Positions 50,643-61,537 of a stretch of DNA of 64,000 bases are shown in pieces. Both the position numbers and the translations under genes were made by a program. The notes under the pieces were generated by a model that worked only from the letters and a program-made list of their open reading frames with translations, made no database searches and was not told where the DNA came from. The stretch comes from G963422745 sp965214285 (lineage in GTDB: Bacteria; Actinomycetota; Acidimicrobiia; Acidimicrobiales; Aldehydirespiratoraceae): NCBI GenBank assembly GCA_965214285.1, contig OZ243946.1, positions 434,001-498,000 on the forward strand, written 5' to 3'. Positions within the stretch are counted from its first letter, which is position 1; each line of letters begins with the position of its first letter.

Positions 50643-50975
50643 TCAGGAGCGGCGTTCCCAGGTCACGGTCGCCTCGGCGCTTGCCACCGCAGACGCCTTG
50701 CCGACCCGCACCCGCACCGTCACCCGCCGGCCCGAGCGGCTGAACTCCGCGAGCACGCCGCCGTTGAGGTCGGCATAGCGCTCTGCTGCCGGGCGGCCCT
50801 CGGCGGCGCCTGCCAAGGCCGCGGCGTCGGCCGCGGTGCGCGCCCTGGCGGCGTCGTCGACCAGCGGCGCCAGGCGCACACCGGCCACGGCGATGCCTGC
50901 GGCCAGCATCAGCAGCAGCGCCATGAACGGCAGCATCTGACCGCGGCTGCCCCGGCATCGTTCGTTCTCGGGCAT
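50643..50975 (-). CDS. TadE/Flp-pilus-like secreted pseudopilin (TadE-like protein)
   Basis: A 110-residue protein. RGQMLPFMALLLMLAAGIAVAGV is the N-terminal hydrophobic TadE/TadG-type segment, with a G/Q junction that a prepilin peptidase could cut. The rest (DDAARARTAADAAALAGAAEG) matches the Ala-rich region common to helicase/secretion-neighbourhood TadE-like proteins. No further tad genes are nearby; it lies between the TA pair and gyrA. The ATG at 50975 follows a ggagg ribosome site. Confidence 0.7.
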   Translation of the reverse strand: MPENERCRGSRGQMLPFMALLLMLAAGIAVAGVRLAPLVDDAARARTAADAAALAGAAEGRPAAERYADLNGGVLAEFSRSGRRVTVRVRVGKASAVASAEATVTWERRS

Positions 50976-51048
50976 CGACAGCCCTCCTTGGATCCTCGGA
51001 ATGCAGGGGGGAAGCAAGAGGGCTGCCGGCGAATGCCGACGCGGCGGT

Positions 51049-53643
<2,595 letters not shown>

Positions 53644-53684
53644 GCGGGTCTTGGCGGTCGGGATGCTGGGTGGTTCGGCCCGGC

Positions 53685-55673
53685 TCAGAAGTCGAGGTTG
53701 CGGACTTCGCGGGCGTTGGTGACGATGAACTGCTTGCGCGGCTCCACCTCGTCGCCCATCAAGATGGCGGTCATCTCGTCGGCGATGGCAGCCTGCTCCA
53801 CCGACACCTGCAGCAGCCGGCGCGACTCCTGGGCCATGGTGGTCGTGCGCAGCTCCTCCCAGTCCATCTCGCCGAGGCCCTTGAGCCGGGCGAAGTCGCC
53901 CTTGTGCTTGGGGTGCTCGGCCGTGAAGGCGTCCTTGGCGGCGTCGTCCTTGAGATACACGGTGCGCCTGGCCGAGAGCTTGGTGCTGTACAGCGGCGGC
54001 TGGGCGATGTAGACGCAGCCCGACTCCACCAGCGGCCGCATCTGGCGGAAGAAGAAGGTGAGCAGCAGGGTGCGGATGTGGCTGCCGTCCACATCGGCGT
54101 CGGCCAACACGATGACCTTGCGGTAGCGGGCCTTGGCCACGTCGAAGTCCTCGGCGAGCCCGGCGCCGATGGCGGTCACCAGCGACTGGATCTCGGCGTT
54201 CTTGAGCATGCGGTCGACCCGTGCCCGCTCGACGTTGAGGATCTTGCCCCGGATCGGCAGGATCGCCTGGGTCTCGGGGTCGCGGGCTCGCACTGCCGAG
54301 CCGCCCGCCGAGTCGCCCTCCACGATGAACAGCTCGCGCCGTGCCGGGTCGTTGCTGGAGCAGTCCTTGAGCTTGTCGGGCATGCCCGCGCCGTTGAGCA
54401 GCGACTTGGAGCGGATCGCCGCCCTGGTGACCGCCGCGGCCATGCGGGCCTGCGCCGCGCTGAGCGACTTGGCGACCGCCGCCTTGGCCTCGGCGGGATG
54501 CTCCTCGAGCCATTCGGCGAGGCGCTCGTTGGTCACCCGCTCCACCAGCGAGCGCATCGACACGTTGCCCAGCTTGGCCTTGGTCTGGCCCTCGAACTGC
54601 GGCTCTGCGATGCGTGCGGAGACGATGGCGCTGAGGCCTTCGCGGATGTCCTCGCCGAGCAGCTTGGAGTCGCCGTTGAGCAGTCCCTTGCGGCGGGCGT
54701 AGGCGTTGACGGTGCGGGTCAGAGCGGTGCGGAAGCCCTGGTCGTGCATGCCGCCCTCGCTGGTGGCGATGCCGTTGGCGAAGCTGTGGATGCCGTCGCT
54801 GTTGAACCCCTTGTTCCACTGGAACGCCACCTCGACCTCATGCGCGTTGCCGTCGATGACCTCGGCGCCGGTGAAATGGCCCACCGTGGCGAACAGGGCC
54901 TCCTTGGACTCGTTCACGTGGCGCACGAAGTCGACGATGCCGCCGTCGTAGCGATAGCTGGCCCAGGACTGGTCCTCGCGGCGCAAGTCCCGGAGCCTGA
55001 TCTCGAGGCCCCGGTTCAGGAACGCCATCATCTGGAAGCGCTCGAGCAGCGTCTGGTAGCGGAAGTCGACCTCGTCGAAGATCTCCGGGTCGGGCCAGAA
55101 CCTCACAGTGGTGCCGCTGCGCTGGGCTGAGCCGTTGGCCTCGGGCTCTGTTGCGTCCGGCGACGCGCCGGCGGCCCGCAGGCGCTCGGCGATCTGGCCG
55201 CCGTCCTCGAAGATCATCAGGTGACGCACGCCGTCGCGGTCGATCTCCACCTCGACGCGGCGGCTCAGGGCGTTGACCACCGACAGGCCCACGCCGTGCA
55301 GGCCGCCGGAGACCTTGTAGACGCCGCCGCCGAACTTGCCGCCGGCGTGCAGCACACAGAAGACCACCTCGGCAGCGCTGAGATCGTCGTAGAGGGGGTG
55401 GATGAAATCCTCGTGACGGTCCACGGGGATGCCCCGCCCGTTGTCGATCACCTCGCAGCCGCCGTCGGCTGTGAGGGTGACGTCGATGCGGGTGCAGTGC
55501 CCGGCCATGGCCTCGTCGACGGAGTTGTCGACGACCTCCCACACGAGGTGGTGAAGGCCGGTTGGCCCGGTGGATCCGATGTACATCCCGGGCCGCTTGC
55601 GGACGGCTTCGAGGCCTTCGAGGACGGTGATGTCGGACGCGTCGTAGGACGACTGATCGATGGCGGCGCTCAC
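53685..55673 (-). CDS. gyrB: DNA gyrase subunit B
   Basis: A 662-residue GHKL ATPase/TOPRIM subunit. The ATP site includes EVVDNSVDEAMAGHC, DNGRGIPVD and HAGGKFGGGVYKVSGGLHGVG. The TOPRIM domain has FIVEGDSAGGSA and LADADVDGSHIRTLLLTFFFR with metal-binding Asp residues; the C-terminal QFIVTNAREVRNLDF is canonical. It begins with a GTG preceded by AGGAGG (spacing four). It forms an operon with gyrA. The 209 bp to dciA contain short ggcgcggtttc repeats only. Confidence 0.97.
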   Translation of the reverse strand: MSAAIDQSSYDASDITVLEGLEAVRKRPGMYIGSTGPTGLHHLVWEVVDNSVDEAMAGHCTRIDVTLTADGGCEVIDNGRGIPVDRHEDFIHPLYDDLSAAEVVFCVLHAGGKFGGGVYKVSGGLHGVGLSVVNALSRRVEVEIDRDGVRHLMIFEDGGQIAERLRAAGASPDATEPEANGSAQRSGTTVRFWPDPEIFDEVDFRYQTLLERFQMMAFLNRGLEIRLRDLRREDQSWASYRYDGGIVDFVRHVNESKEALFATVGHFTGAEVIDGNAHEVEVAFQWNKGFNSDGIHSFANGIATSEGGMHDQGFRTALTRTVNAYARRKGLLNGDSKLLGEDIREGLSAIVSARIAEPQFEGQTKAKLGNVSMRSLVERVTNERLAEWLEEHPAEAKAAVAKSLSAAQARMAAAVTRAAIRSKSLLNGAGMPDKLKDCSSNDPARRELFIVEGDSAGGSAVRARDPETQAILPIRGKILNVERARVDRMLKNAEIQSLVTAIGAGLAEDFDVAKARYRKVIVLADADVDGSHIRTLLLTFFFRQMRPLVESGCVYIAQPPLYSTKLSARRTVYLKDDAAKDAFTAEHPKHKGDFARLKGLGEMDWEELRTTTMAQESRRLLQVSVEQAAIADEMTAILMGDEVEPRKQFIVTNAREVRNLDF

Positions 55674-55882
55674 ATGCCTCCTGACGAATCGTGGTTGGGC
55701 TCTTGGTGTCTGGATTGGCCGGCCCGGCCCCTGACAACCCAGGAATCGTCAGGAGATTGGCCCTTTGACCGAGGCAACGACACGATGCCTGTCAGCCTAC
55801 CGCCGAGCCCCGCATTCCAGCGGGCTTTCGCCGGGATTTCGGCGCGGTTTCGGCGCGGTTTCGGCGGGGTTTTCGACGGGTC

Positions 55883-56311
55883 TCAGGCCGAGTCGGTGCG
55901 CACCCGCAGGCGGCTGATCCGCTCCGATCCCGAGACCTCGCGGACCCGGGCGATGACCTCGCTCTCCAGCCAGCGCAGCTCGCTCGCCCAGGCGGGGTCG
56001 GTCGCGACCACGGTCAGCAGGTCCCCTTGCACCTTGGCGGGCCTGCAGTGCTCGGCCAGGTCCGCGCCGACGATCTCGGGCCAGCGCCCGAAGATCGCCT
56101 CCAGCACGTCGGTCCTCGGCGCTGAGAAGCCGGCCAGCAGCCGGTCGAGGCTCTCACGGGCATGCCAGGGTCGCCACGGATCGCCGCCGCGATCGTCGCC
56201 GTGCACGCCACCTGGCTTGCCGCTGCCGCTGTCGTTGCCCCGACCGCTGCCCCGACCCCGGCCACCCGAGCCGCCAGAGGCGCCGCCGGCCCCGGCCCCT
56301 GGGCCGCTCAC
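55883..56311 (-). CDS. dciA: DciA-type helicase loader (DUF721)
   Basis: A 142-residue protein. The C-terminal 90 residues form the DUF721 domain (IFGRWPEIVGADLAEHCRPAKVQGDLLTV and WASELRWLESEVIARV), a KH-like module known as DciA, which loads the replicative helicase in bacteria that lack DnaC/DnaI. The N-terminal 50 residues are a disordered Gly/Arg/Ser stretch. It starts with GTG overlapping the recF stop (GTGA), the common actinobacterial arrangement dnaN-recF-dciA-gyrB. Confidence 0.88.
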   Translation of the reverse strand: MSGPGAGAGGASGGSGGRGRGSGRGNDSGSGKPGGVHGDDRGGDPWRPWHARESLDRLLAGFSAPRTDVLEAIFGRWPEIVGADLAEHCRPAKVQGDLLTVVATDPAWASELRWLESEVIARVREVSGSERISRLRVRTDSA

Positions 56312-57393
56312 GGCGACGCCTCGACGACCTTGCCGGCATGCACCCGCAGCACCCGATCCGGCGCCGCGCCGGGCGGCAGCCGAGCGGCCGTCGTCAGCAG
56401 GCGCTGCCCGGCGGGCAGGCACTCCAGCAGCGCCCCGGCACGGCCGGCGTCGAGCTCGGAGAACACGTCGTCGAGCAGCAGGATCGGCGTGTCGCTGCCG
56501 GTGCTGCGCAGCACCGCGTCCACCGCCAGGCGCAACGCCAACGCCAGCGAGCGCTGCTCGCCCTGAGAGGCCTGCGTGCGCGCGGTCACGCCGTCGATGG
56601 CAAAGGCCACGTCGTCGAGGTGCGGGCCGACCGTGGTGGTGCCGCGGCGCAGATCGACGCTGCGCGCCGCTCTCAGCGCCTCGCCGAGGTCGCCTTCCCA
56701 GCTCGCCCGGTAGACAGCGTTCACCTCGGCGGGCCTGCCCGCGATGGCGCCGTAGGCAGCGCCCAGCTCGGGGCCGGTCTCGTGGAGCATCTCACGCCGC
56801 CGCTGCAGCGTCTCGCCGCCTGTGCTCGCCAGGCGCTCGTCCCACACGTCGAGGGTGAACTCGGCGTCGCTGTCGAGGCGCCCTCCGGTCGAGCGCAGCA
56901 GGGCGTTGCGCTGGCGCAGGATCCGGGCCAGCTCGGCACGGGTCGCCGCATAGGACGGGTGACGGCTCGCTGCGGCGTCGTCGATCCAGCCGCGCCGCCC
57001 GGCCGGGCCGCCCTTGACGAGATCGAGGTCGTCGGGGCTGAACACGGTCACCGGGATCACGCCGATGAGGTCACCGATGCGTCGCAGCGGGGAGCGGTTG
57101 ACCTGCACGCGGGTCCGCCCGACCCGCTTCAGCTCGGCATCCACCGTGGTTGCGCGCCCGTCGTCGGCGACGGCCTCGGCGCGCAGCACCGCCGAGGCCG
57201 CGTCGAGGCGGATCAGCGCCTCGTCGGGCACGCCTCGAAACGAACCCAGCCCGGCCAGCCAGCCCACCGCTTCGAGCAGGTTGGTCTTGCCCTCGCCGTT
57301 GGCGCCGACGATGGCGGTGAGCCCGTCGCCGAGCGTCACCTGCGCTTGGGCATACGAGCGCCAGTCCGTCAGCGTGAGCGAGCGGATCCTCAC
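56308..57393 (-). CDS. recF: DNA replication and repair protein RecF
   Basis: A 361-residue SMC-like ATPase. Walker A is VGANGEGKTNLLEA, the signature region is ASQGEQRSLALALRLA and Walker B is ILLLDDVFSELDAGR. It loads RecA at gaps together with RecO and RecR. The start is a GTG at 57393, where homology (RIRSLTLTDWRSY) begins. 140 bp separate it from dnaN; the end overlaps dciA. Confidence 0.95.
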   Translation of the reverse strand: MRIRSLTLTDWRSYAQAQVTLGDGLTAIVGANGEGKTNLLEAVGWLAGLGSFRGVPDEALIRLDAASAVLRAEAVADDGRATTVDAELKRVGRTRVQVNRSPLRRIGDLIGVIPVTVFSPDDLDLVKGGPAGRRGWIDDAAASRHPSYAATRAELARILRQRNALLRSTGGRLDSDAEFTLDVWDERLASTGGETLQRRREMLHETGPELGAAYGAIAGRPAEVNAVYRASWEGDLGEALRAARSVDLRRGTTTVGPHLDDVAFAIDGVTARTQASQGEQRSLALALRLAVDAVLRSTGSDTPILLLDDVFSELDAGRAGALLECLPAGQRLLTTAARLPPGAAPDRVLRVHAGKVVEASP

Positions 57394-57533
57394 CTTCGGG
57401 GGCCGGCCTCAGCGGAGTCGGCGATCAGGCCGGGCCTCAGCGGGCCACAGCCCAAGCCAGAGCCGCAACCGCCACAGCCCAAGCCCAAGCCAAGGAGAGA
57501 GCCGGCGCCGGCAGGGCTCAGCGGCTCAGCCGC

Positions 57534-58628
57534 TCAGCTGACCCGCACCGGCATCAGCAGGTACAGGAACGACTCGTCCTCGGAGGACTTCAGCAGCGCC
57601 GGCTTCAGCTCGTCGACGGTCTCGAGGCTGATCTCGTCGCCGGGCGCAACCTCGATGCCGTCGATGAGGTAGTCGGCGTTGAAGGCGACCGTGAGGTTCT
57701 CGCCGCTGTAGCTGGCGTCCACGGACTCCGCCGCCTGGCCGACCTCCTGGGTGATGGCGGTGAGGTCGAGCCCGCTCTCGCTCATCGTCAGGCGCACCGG
57801 AGCGGAGTCCTGGGCCATCAGGCGAACACGCTTCACCGCCTCCAGCATGCTCTCGCGGTCGAGGCTCAGCCTGTTGGGGTGGTTCTCGGGGATCAGGCCC
57901 CGGTAGTTGGGGAAGTCGCCCTCGATCAGACGGGTCGTGATCGTGGTCTCGCCCGCCACGAACGAGGCGTCTCTCTCGCCGAGGAACAGCTCCAGCTCAT
58001 CGCTGTCGCCCAGCAGCCTGGAGAGCTCCTTGAGCGCCCGCGACGGCACCAGCACCTTCTGGTCGTCGCTGAGGATCGAGGTGCCCCGCAGGTCGCGCAG
58101 CGAGAGCCTGTAGGAGTCGGTCGAAACCAGGCGCAGGCCGTCGCCCTCGGCCGACAGCAGCACGCCCGTGAGGATCGGCCGGGCGTCGTCGGTCGAAGCC
58201 GCCTTCTCCACCTGGTCGATGGCCTTGCGGAACTGCTCTGCCTCCAGGGTGACGCCGTCGCCTGCGGGTGCGGCGATCTCGGGGTACTGGTCAGCAGCGA
58301 AGGCGCGCATCTTGAAGTCCGACGGCGAGGCCTCGATGCGCACCTCGTCGCCGCTCACGCTGAGCTCCACCGCGCCGGGGCGCAGCGAGCGCACCACGTC
58401 TGAGGCCAGCTTCGCCGGGATCACGACCACGCCGTCGGATGCGCCCGCCACCTCGGTGACCACCGAGATCGTGAGATCCTGGTCGCTGCCGGTGACGGTG
58501 AGCCGGTTGCCGCTGAGCTCGAGGCGCACCCCCGAGAGCACCGGCAGTAGCCCGCCTCGTGTGGCCGCGGCACGGCCCGCGACGCCGAGCGCCTCGCTGA
58601 GGACGTCTCGCTCGCTTCGGAACTTCAT
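57534..58628 (-). CDS. dnaN: DNA polymerase III beta sliding clamp
   Basis: A 364-residue clamp with three similar domains. MKFRSERDVLSEALGVAGRA starts the first; ATRGGLLPVLSGVRLEL, LVPSRALKELSRLL and the C-terminal YLLMPVRVS are conserved. I chose the ATG at 58628; an in-frame ATG eleven codons upstream (58661) is also possible, and AGGAGA lies between the two. It follows oriC and dnaA. Confidence 0.95.
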   Translation of the reverse strand: MKFRSERDVLSEALGVAGRAAATRGGLLPVLSGVRLELSGNRLTVTGSDQDLTISVVTEVAGASDGVVVIPAKLASDVVRSLRPGAVELSVSGDEVRIEASPSDFKMRAFAADQYPEIAAPAGDGVTLEAEQFRKAIDQVEKAASTDDARPILTGVLLSAEGDGLRLVSTDSYRLSLRDLRGTSILSDDQKVLVPSRALKELSRLLGDSDELELFLGERDASFVAGETTITTRLIEGDFPNYRGLIPENHPNRLSLDRESMLEAVKRVRLMAQDSAPVRLTMSESGLDLTAITQEVGQAAESVDASYSGENLTVAFNADYLIDGIEVAPGDEISLETVDELKPALLKSSEDESFLYLLMPVRVS

Positions 58629-58661
58629 GGTGGTGGCTGTGCTGCTCTCCTGCATGGTCAT

Positions 58662-58893
58662 GGTGTGGCTGCTTTCTGTGTGTCTATGGATCTGAAGGTA
58701 GTGGTGCTAGGGGCTGTGGATTGTGGACGGCGGGCAGTCTGCCTTGAAACGGCGCGGTTCCTGCGTCCACAGGCAATCCATTGTGGCCAACAGGTGCGAC
58801 AGCGCGGCCGCGCCGGAGCGGGACAACTGCTGTGTTGTCCCCGGGGCGTCCACGGGCTGTCCGCTGCTGATCTCCAGGCTTGTCCACAGCAGA
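58662..58893. other. Probable oriC (dnaA-dnaN intergenic region)
   Basis: 232 bp without a gene between dnaA and dnaN. A perfect mycobacterial-type DnaA box TTGTCCACA lies at 58880-58888, and weaker ones at 58715-58723 (TGTGGATTG), 58722-58730 (TGTGGACGG) and 58763-58771 (GCGTCCACA). Many further tgtcc/gtcca half-sites occur. Position between dnaA and dnaN is where oriC lies in other actinobacteria. No AT-rich unwinding element is prominent here; the only one is upstream of dnaA. Confidence 0.7.
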
Positions 58894-60276
58894 TCAAGCG
58901 CCGGTTAGCCTCTGGGTCAGGCTGGTGACCTTGTCGAAGATCTGCTGACGGTCGCCCATGCGGTCCTCGATCTTGCGGCAGGCGTGCATCACGGTGGTGT
59001 GGTCGCGGTCGCCGAAGGCCCTGCCGATGTCGGGGTACGACAAGTCGGTGAGGTCCCGTGTCACGTACATGGCCACCTGGCGGGCCTCCACGAGGGGGCG
59101 CTTGCGGCTCGGCCCGATGAGATGGTCGCGCTCGAAGCCGAACATCTCGGAGGTGGTCTCGATGACCCGCTCGGCGTCGACCGGGGCGTTGGCGGCGTTG
59201 GCGGTGAGGTCGCTGAGCACGTAGCGAGCCAGGTCGAGGTCGATCGACTGGTGGGTCAGGTTGGAGTAGGCGGTGATCTTGATCAGGGCGCCCTCCAGTT
59301 CGCGGATCGAGTCCCGCACGTTGCCGGCGATGAACTCCAGCACGTCGTCGGGCAGCGTGGTCTGGCGGGACGCGGCCTTCTTGCGCAGGATGGCCAGGCG
59401 GGTCTCGATGTCGGGCGGCTGCACGTCGGTGATCAGCCCGCCCTTGAAGCGGCTGCGCAGGCGGTCCTGCAGGGTCGGGATGGCGTCGGGGCCGCGGTCG
59501 GAGGTGAGCACGAGCTGCTTGTCGTTCTGGTACAGCTCGTTGAAGGTGTGGAAGAACTCGTTCTGGGTCTCCTCCTTGCCCTCCATGAACTGGATGTCGT
59601 CGATCAGCAGCACGTCGTTGCCCCGGTAGCGCCGCTTGAAGCGCCCCCGCGAGTTGGTCTGGATAGCCTCGATGAACTCGTTGAGGAAGGTCTCGGTGGA
59701 CACGTAGCGCACCTGCAGCCTCGGGTAGTGGCTGGCGATGTAGTAGGCGATCCCCCGCAGCAGGTGGGTCTTGCCCAGCCCCGAGGCGCCGTGGATGAAC
59801 AGCGGGTTGTAGGCCGCAGCGGGCTGCTCGGCCACCGACAGCGCCGCGGCGTGGGCGAAGCGGTTGGACGGGCCGATCACGAAGTGCTCGAAGGTGAAGC
59901 GCTCGCTGCCGTTGTTGGCGGGCAGGCCTGCGACCTGGGCGCAGTCTGCGGCGCCGTTGGCCGGCGCCAGCCCCAGATCCGCCGCCGGCAGGTCGAAGGC
60001 GACGTCCTCCCAGTCGGTCTCCACCTCGACGCGGATCGACATCTCGGCGCCGGCCTCGGCGATGGCCGCCTTGATCAGCTCCAGGTAGCGGCCCTGGATC
60101 CGGTCGCGCTGGACGCTGTTGGGCACCACCAGCACGAGCTCCTCGGCGTCGAAGTCGACGGCCTTGGCGTCGTTGAAGGTGGTTCTCCACGTGGTCTCGC
60201 TGAGCTGCGGCTGGATGATCTCCACACAGCGCTCCCAGAGTTGTTCTGCTTCCCCGGCGTTGTCCAGAACGCTCAA
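58894..60276 (-). CDS. dnaA: Chromosomal replication initiator protein DnaA
   Basis: A 460-residue initiator. Domain I begins at AEQLWERCVEIIQPQLSETTW; the AAA+ core has GASGLGKTHLLRG (Walker A), VLLIDDIQFMEGK (Walker B) and the sensor region; domain IV ends with the DnaA signature GRAFGDRDHTTVMHACRKIE. I place the start at a TTG (60276): a GGAGAGGG ribosome site lies five bases upstream and the predicted protein then has the normal length. The open frame extends 84 codons further but covers DnaA boxes and unconserved sequence. Confidence 0.95.
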   Translation of the reverse strand: MSVLDNAGEAEQLWERCVEIIQPQLSETTWRTTFNDAKAVDFDAEELVLVVPNSVQRDRIQGRYLELIKAAIAEAGAEMSIRVEVETDWEDVAFDLPAADLGLAPANGAADCAQVAGLPANNGSERFTFEHFVIGPSNRFAHAAALSVAEQPAAAYNPLFIHGASGLGKTHLLRGIAYYIASHYPRLQVRYVSTETFLNEFIEAIQTNSRGRFKRRYRGNDVLLIDDIQFMEGKEETQNEFFHTFNELYQNDKQLVLTSDRGPDAIPTLQDRLRSRFKGGLITDVQPPDIETRLAILRKKAASRQTTLPDDVLEFIAGNVRDSIRELEGALIKITAYSNLTHQSIDLDLARYVLSDLTANAANAPVDAERVIETTSEMFGFERDHLIGPSRKRPLVEARQVAMYVTRDLTDLSYPDIGRAFGDRDHTTVMHACRKIEDRMGDRQQIFDKVTSLTQRLTGA

Positions 60277-60282
60277 CGTACC

Positions 60283-60314
60283 CTCTCCACAGCGATATCC
60301 ACAGATGTGGACGA
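60283..60314. promoter_or_regulatory. DnaA-box cluster in the dnaA leader
   Basis: Three boxes lie within 32 bp just upstream of the dnaA start: CTCTCCACA (60283-60291, 7/9), ATATCCACA (60295-60303, 8/9) and, inverted, TGTGGACGA (60306-60314, 7/9). This would permit DnaA autorepression. Upstream, at about 60515-60545, lies a notably AT-rich stretch (tacatcaaggtgatttattt) that may be the rpmH or dnaA promoter or an unwinding element. Confidence 0.6.
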
Positions 60315-60723
60315 CCGATTCAGAACCCGTGCCCGGCAGTGAGACGGTCCCTTGCCGAGTGGCGGATCCAGGCGGATCCAGACGGCGAGCGATCGCTTCT
60401 GTCGAGCGCGATGCGGACCATAGCAATGCGGCGGGGTCTTGCAAGTCGAACTTGACTCGGTCGCGAAACCGCAGGTAGAGGCCAAGATCCGAGACGCTGC
60501 GGAATGACTGACTGTCAAAGTACATCAAGGTGATTTATTTTCAGCCTGGGTTTTCGGCGCTCAAGATGGCTGTCGGGTGGTCGTCGGCGCGGGTTGTCGG
60601 CGGGCCTTGGCGACCGTAGCGTTGGGCGCCGACACAGCCGGTCTTGCAGCAGCGCCGGCGACGCACTCCGTCGAACCGCGGTTGCCGCGGGTCCGCGGGT
60701 GCGCCCGAGATCAGGAGGAGTCC

Positions 60724-60858
60724 ATGAAGCGGCCCTACCAGCCCAACGTCCGCAAGCGGGCCAAGAAGCACGGCTTTCGGCATCGCATGAGCACCCGCGC
60801 CGGACGCGCAGTCATCCAGGCTCGCCGTCGAAAGGGCCGGACCCGCCTGTCGGCGTGA
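60724..60858 (+). CDS. rpmH: 50S ribosomal protein L34
   Basis: A 44-residue basic protein: MKRPYQPNVRKRAKKHGFRH followed by RMSTRAGRAVIQARRRKGRTRLSA, the complete L34 sequence pattern. A caggaggag ribosome site precedes the ATG. It is divergent from dnaA and is the first gene of rpmH-rnpA-yidD-yidC-jag-rsmG. The preceding 190 bp contain the promoter. Confidence 0.97.
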   Translation: MKRPYQPNVRKRAKKHGFRHRMSTRAGRAVIQARRRKGRTRLSA

Positions 60859-61244
60859 TCGCTGCACTCTCGGGGCGCCGTTCTTTCGAGCAGCTCCGCG
60901 CACAGGGCCACAGACGCAGGAAGGGACCCATCACGGTGATCAGCCGCCGCCTCTCGGACCAGCCGCCGCGTGTCGCCTTCGCGGTGTCGTCTACGGTGGG
61001 CAACGCTGTGCTGAGGAATCGAATCAAGCGCCGCATCCGCCAGGTGGTGCGCGAGCTGGCTGCCGGCCGTGATGCTGCGGGCCGCCCGGCGCTGGGCGGC
61101 GACCACCTGATCCGAGTCCATGCGCCCATCGAGCACTGGTCGCACCGGCGCTTGGTCGACGCCATGACCGAGCTGCTCGCCGCGCCTTCTGCGGGCGCCG
61201 ATGCCGGGCGAGGCAAGACCGCGCACAGCGAGGCTGTTCGATGA
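60855..61244 (+). CDS. rnpA: Ribonuclease P protein component
   Basis: A 129-residue basic protein with the RNase P signature NAVLRNRIKRRIRQVVREL, and the N-terminal region RRSFEQLRAQGHRRRKGPITV. It assists the catalytic RNA in 5' tRNA processing. It begins with a GTG overlapping the rpmH stop (GTGA) and ends by overlapping yidD (ATGA), so the whole group is coupled. Confidence 0.93.
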   Translation: MIAALSGRRSFEQLRAQGHRRRKGPITVISRRLSDQPPRVAFAVSSTVGNAVLRNRIKRRIRQVVRELAAGRDAAGRPALGGDHLIRVHAPIEHWSHRRLVDAMTELLAAPSAGADAGRGKTAHSEAVR

Positions 61245-61537
61245 GCCCGCTGGCGCGCAGCCTGCACGCTGTGGTCCGGGCCTATCAGCGGCTTGCCGCC
61301 GGACGGCCGTCGCCGTGTCGCTACGTGCCGTCGTGCTCGGAGTACGCCGCTGAGGCCATCGAGGCACACGGCGCCATCAAGGGAGGCTGGCACGCCGCCA
61401 GGCGCCTGGCGCGCTGTCATCCGTGGGGCGCGCACGGCTACGACCCCATCCCCGCAGCCGGCGCATCCAATGCCGGCCCCTCGTCCTGCGGCCAGCTCGC
61501 CGGCTCGGCCCGCGGCGCCGGGAGGGCCGACCGGTGA
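61241..61537 (+). CDS. yidD: Membrane protein insertion efficiency factor YidD
   Basis: A 98-residue protein. CRYVPSCSEYAAEAIEAHG and RLARCHPWGAHGYDPIP are the YidD/UPF0161 motifs with three conserved Cys. It aids YidC-dependent insertion. The last 25 residues are a Gly/Ser/Ala tail. It overlaps both neighbouring genes by four bases. Confidence 0.93.
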   Translation: MSPLARSLHAVVRAYQRLAAGRPSPCRYVPSCSEYAAEAIEAHGAIKGGWHAARRLARCHPWGAHGYDPIPAAGASNAGPSSCGQLAGSARGAGRADR

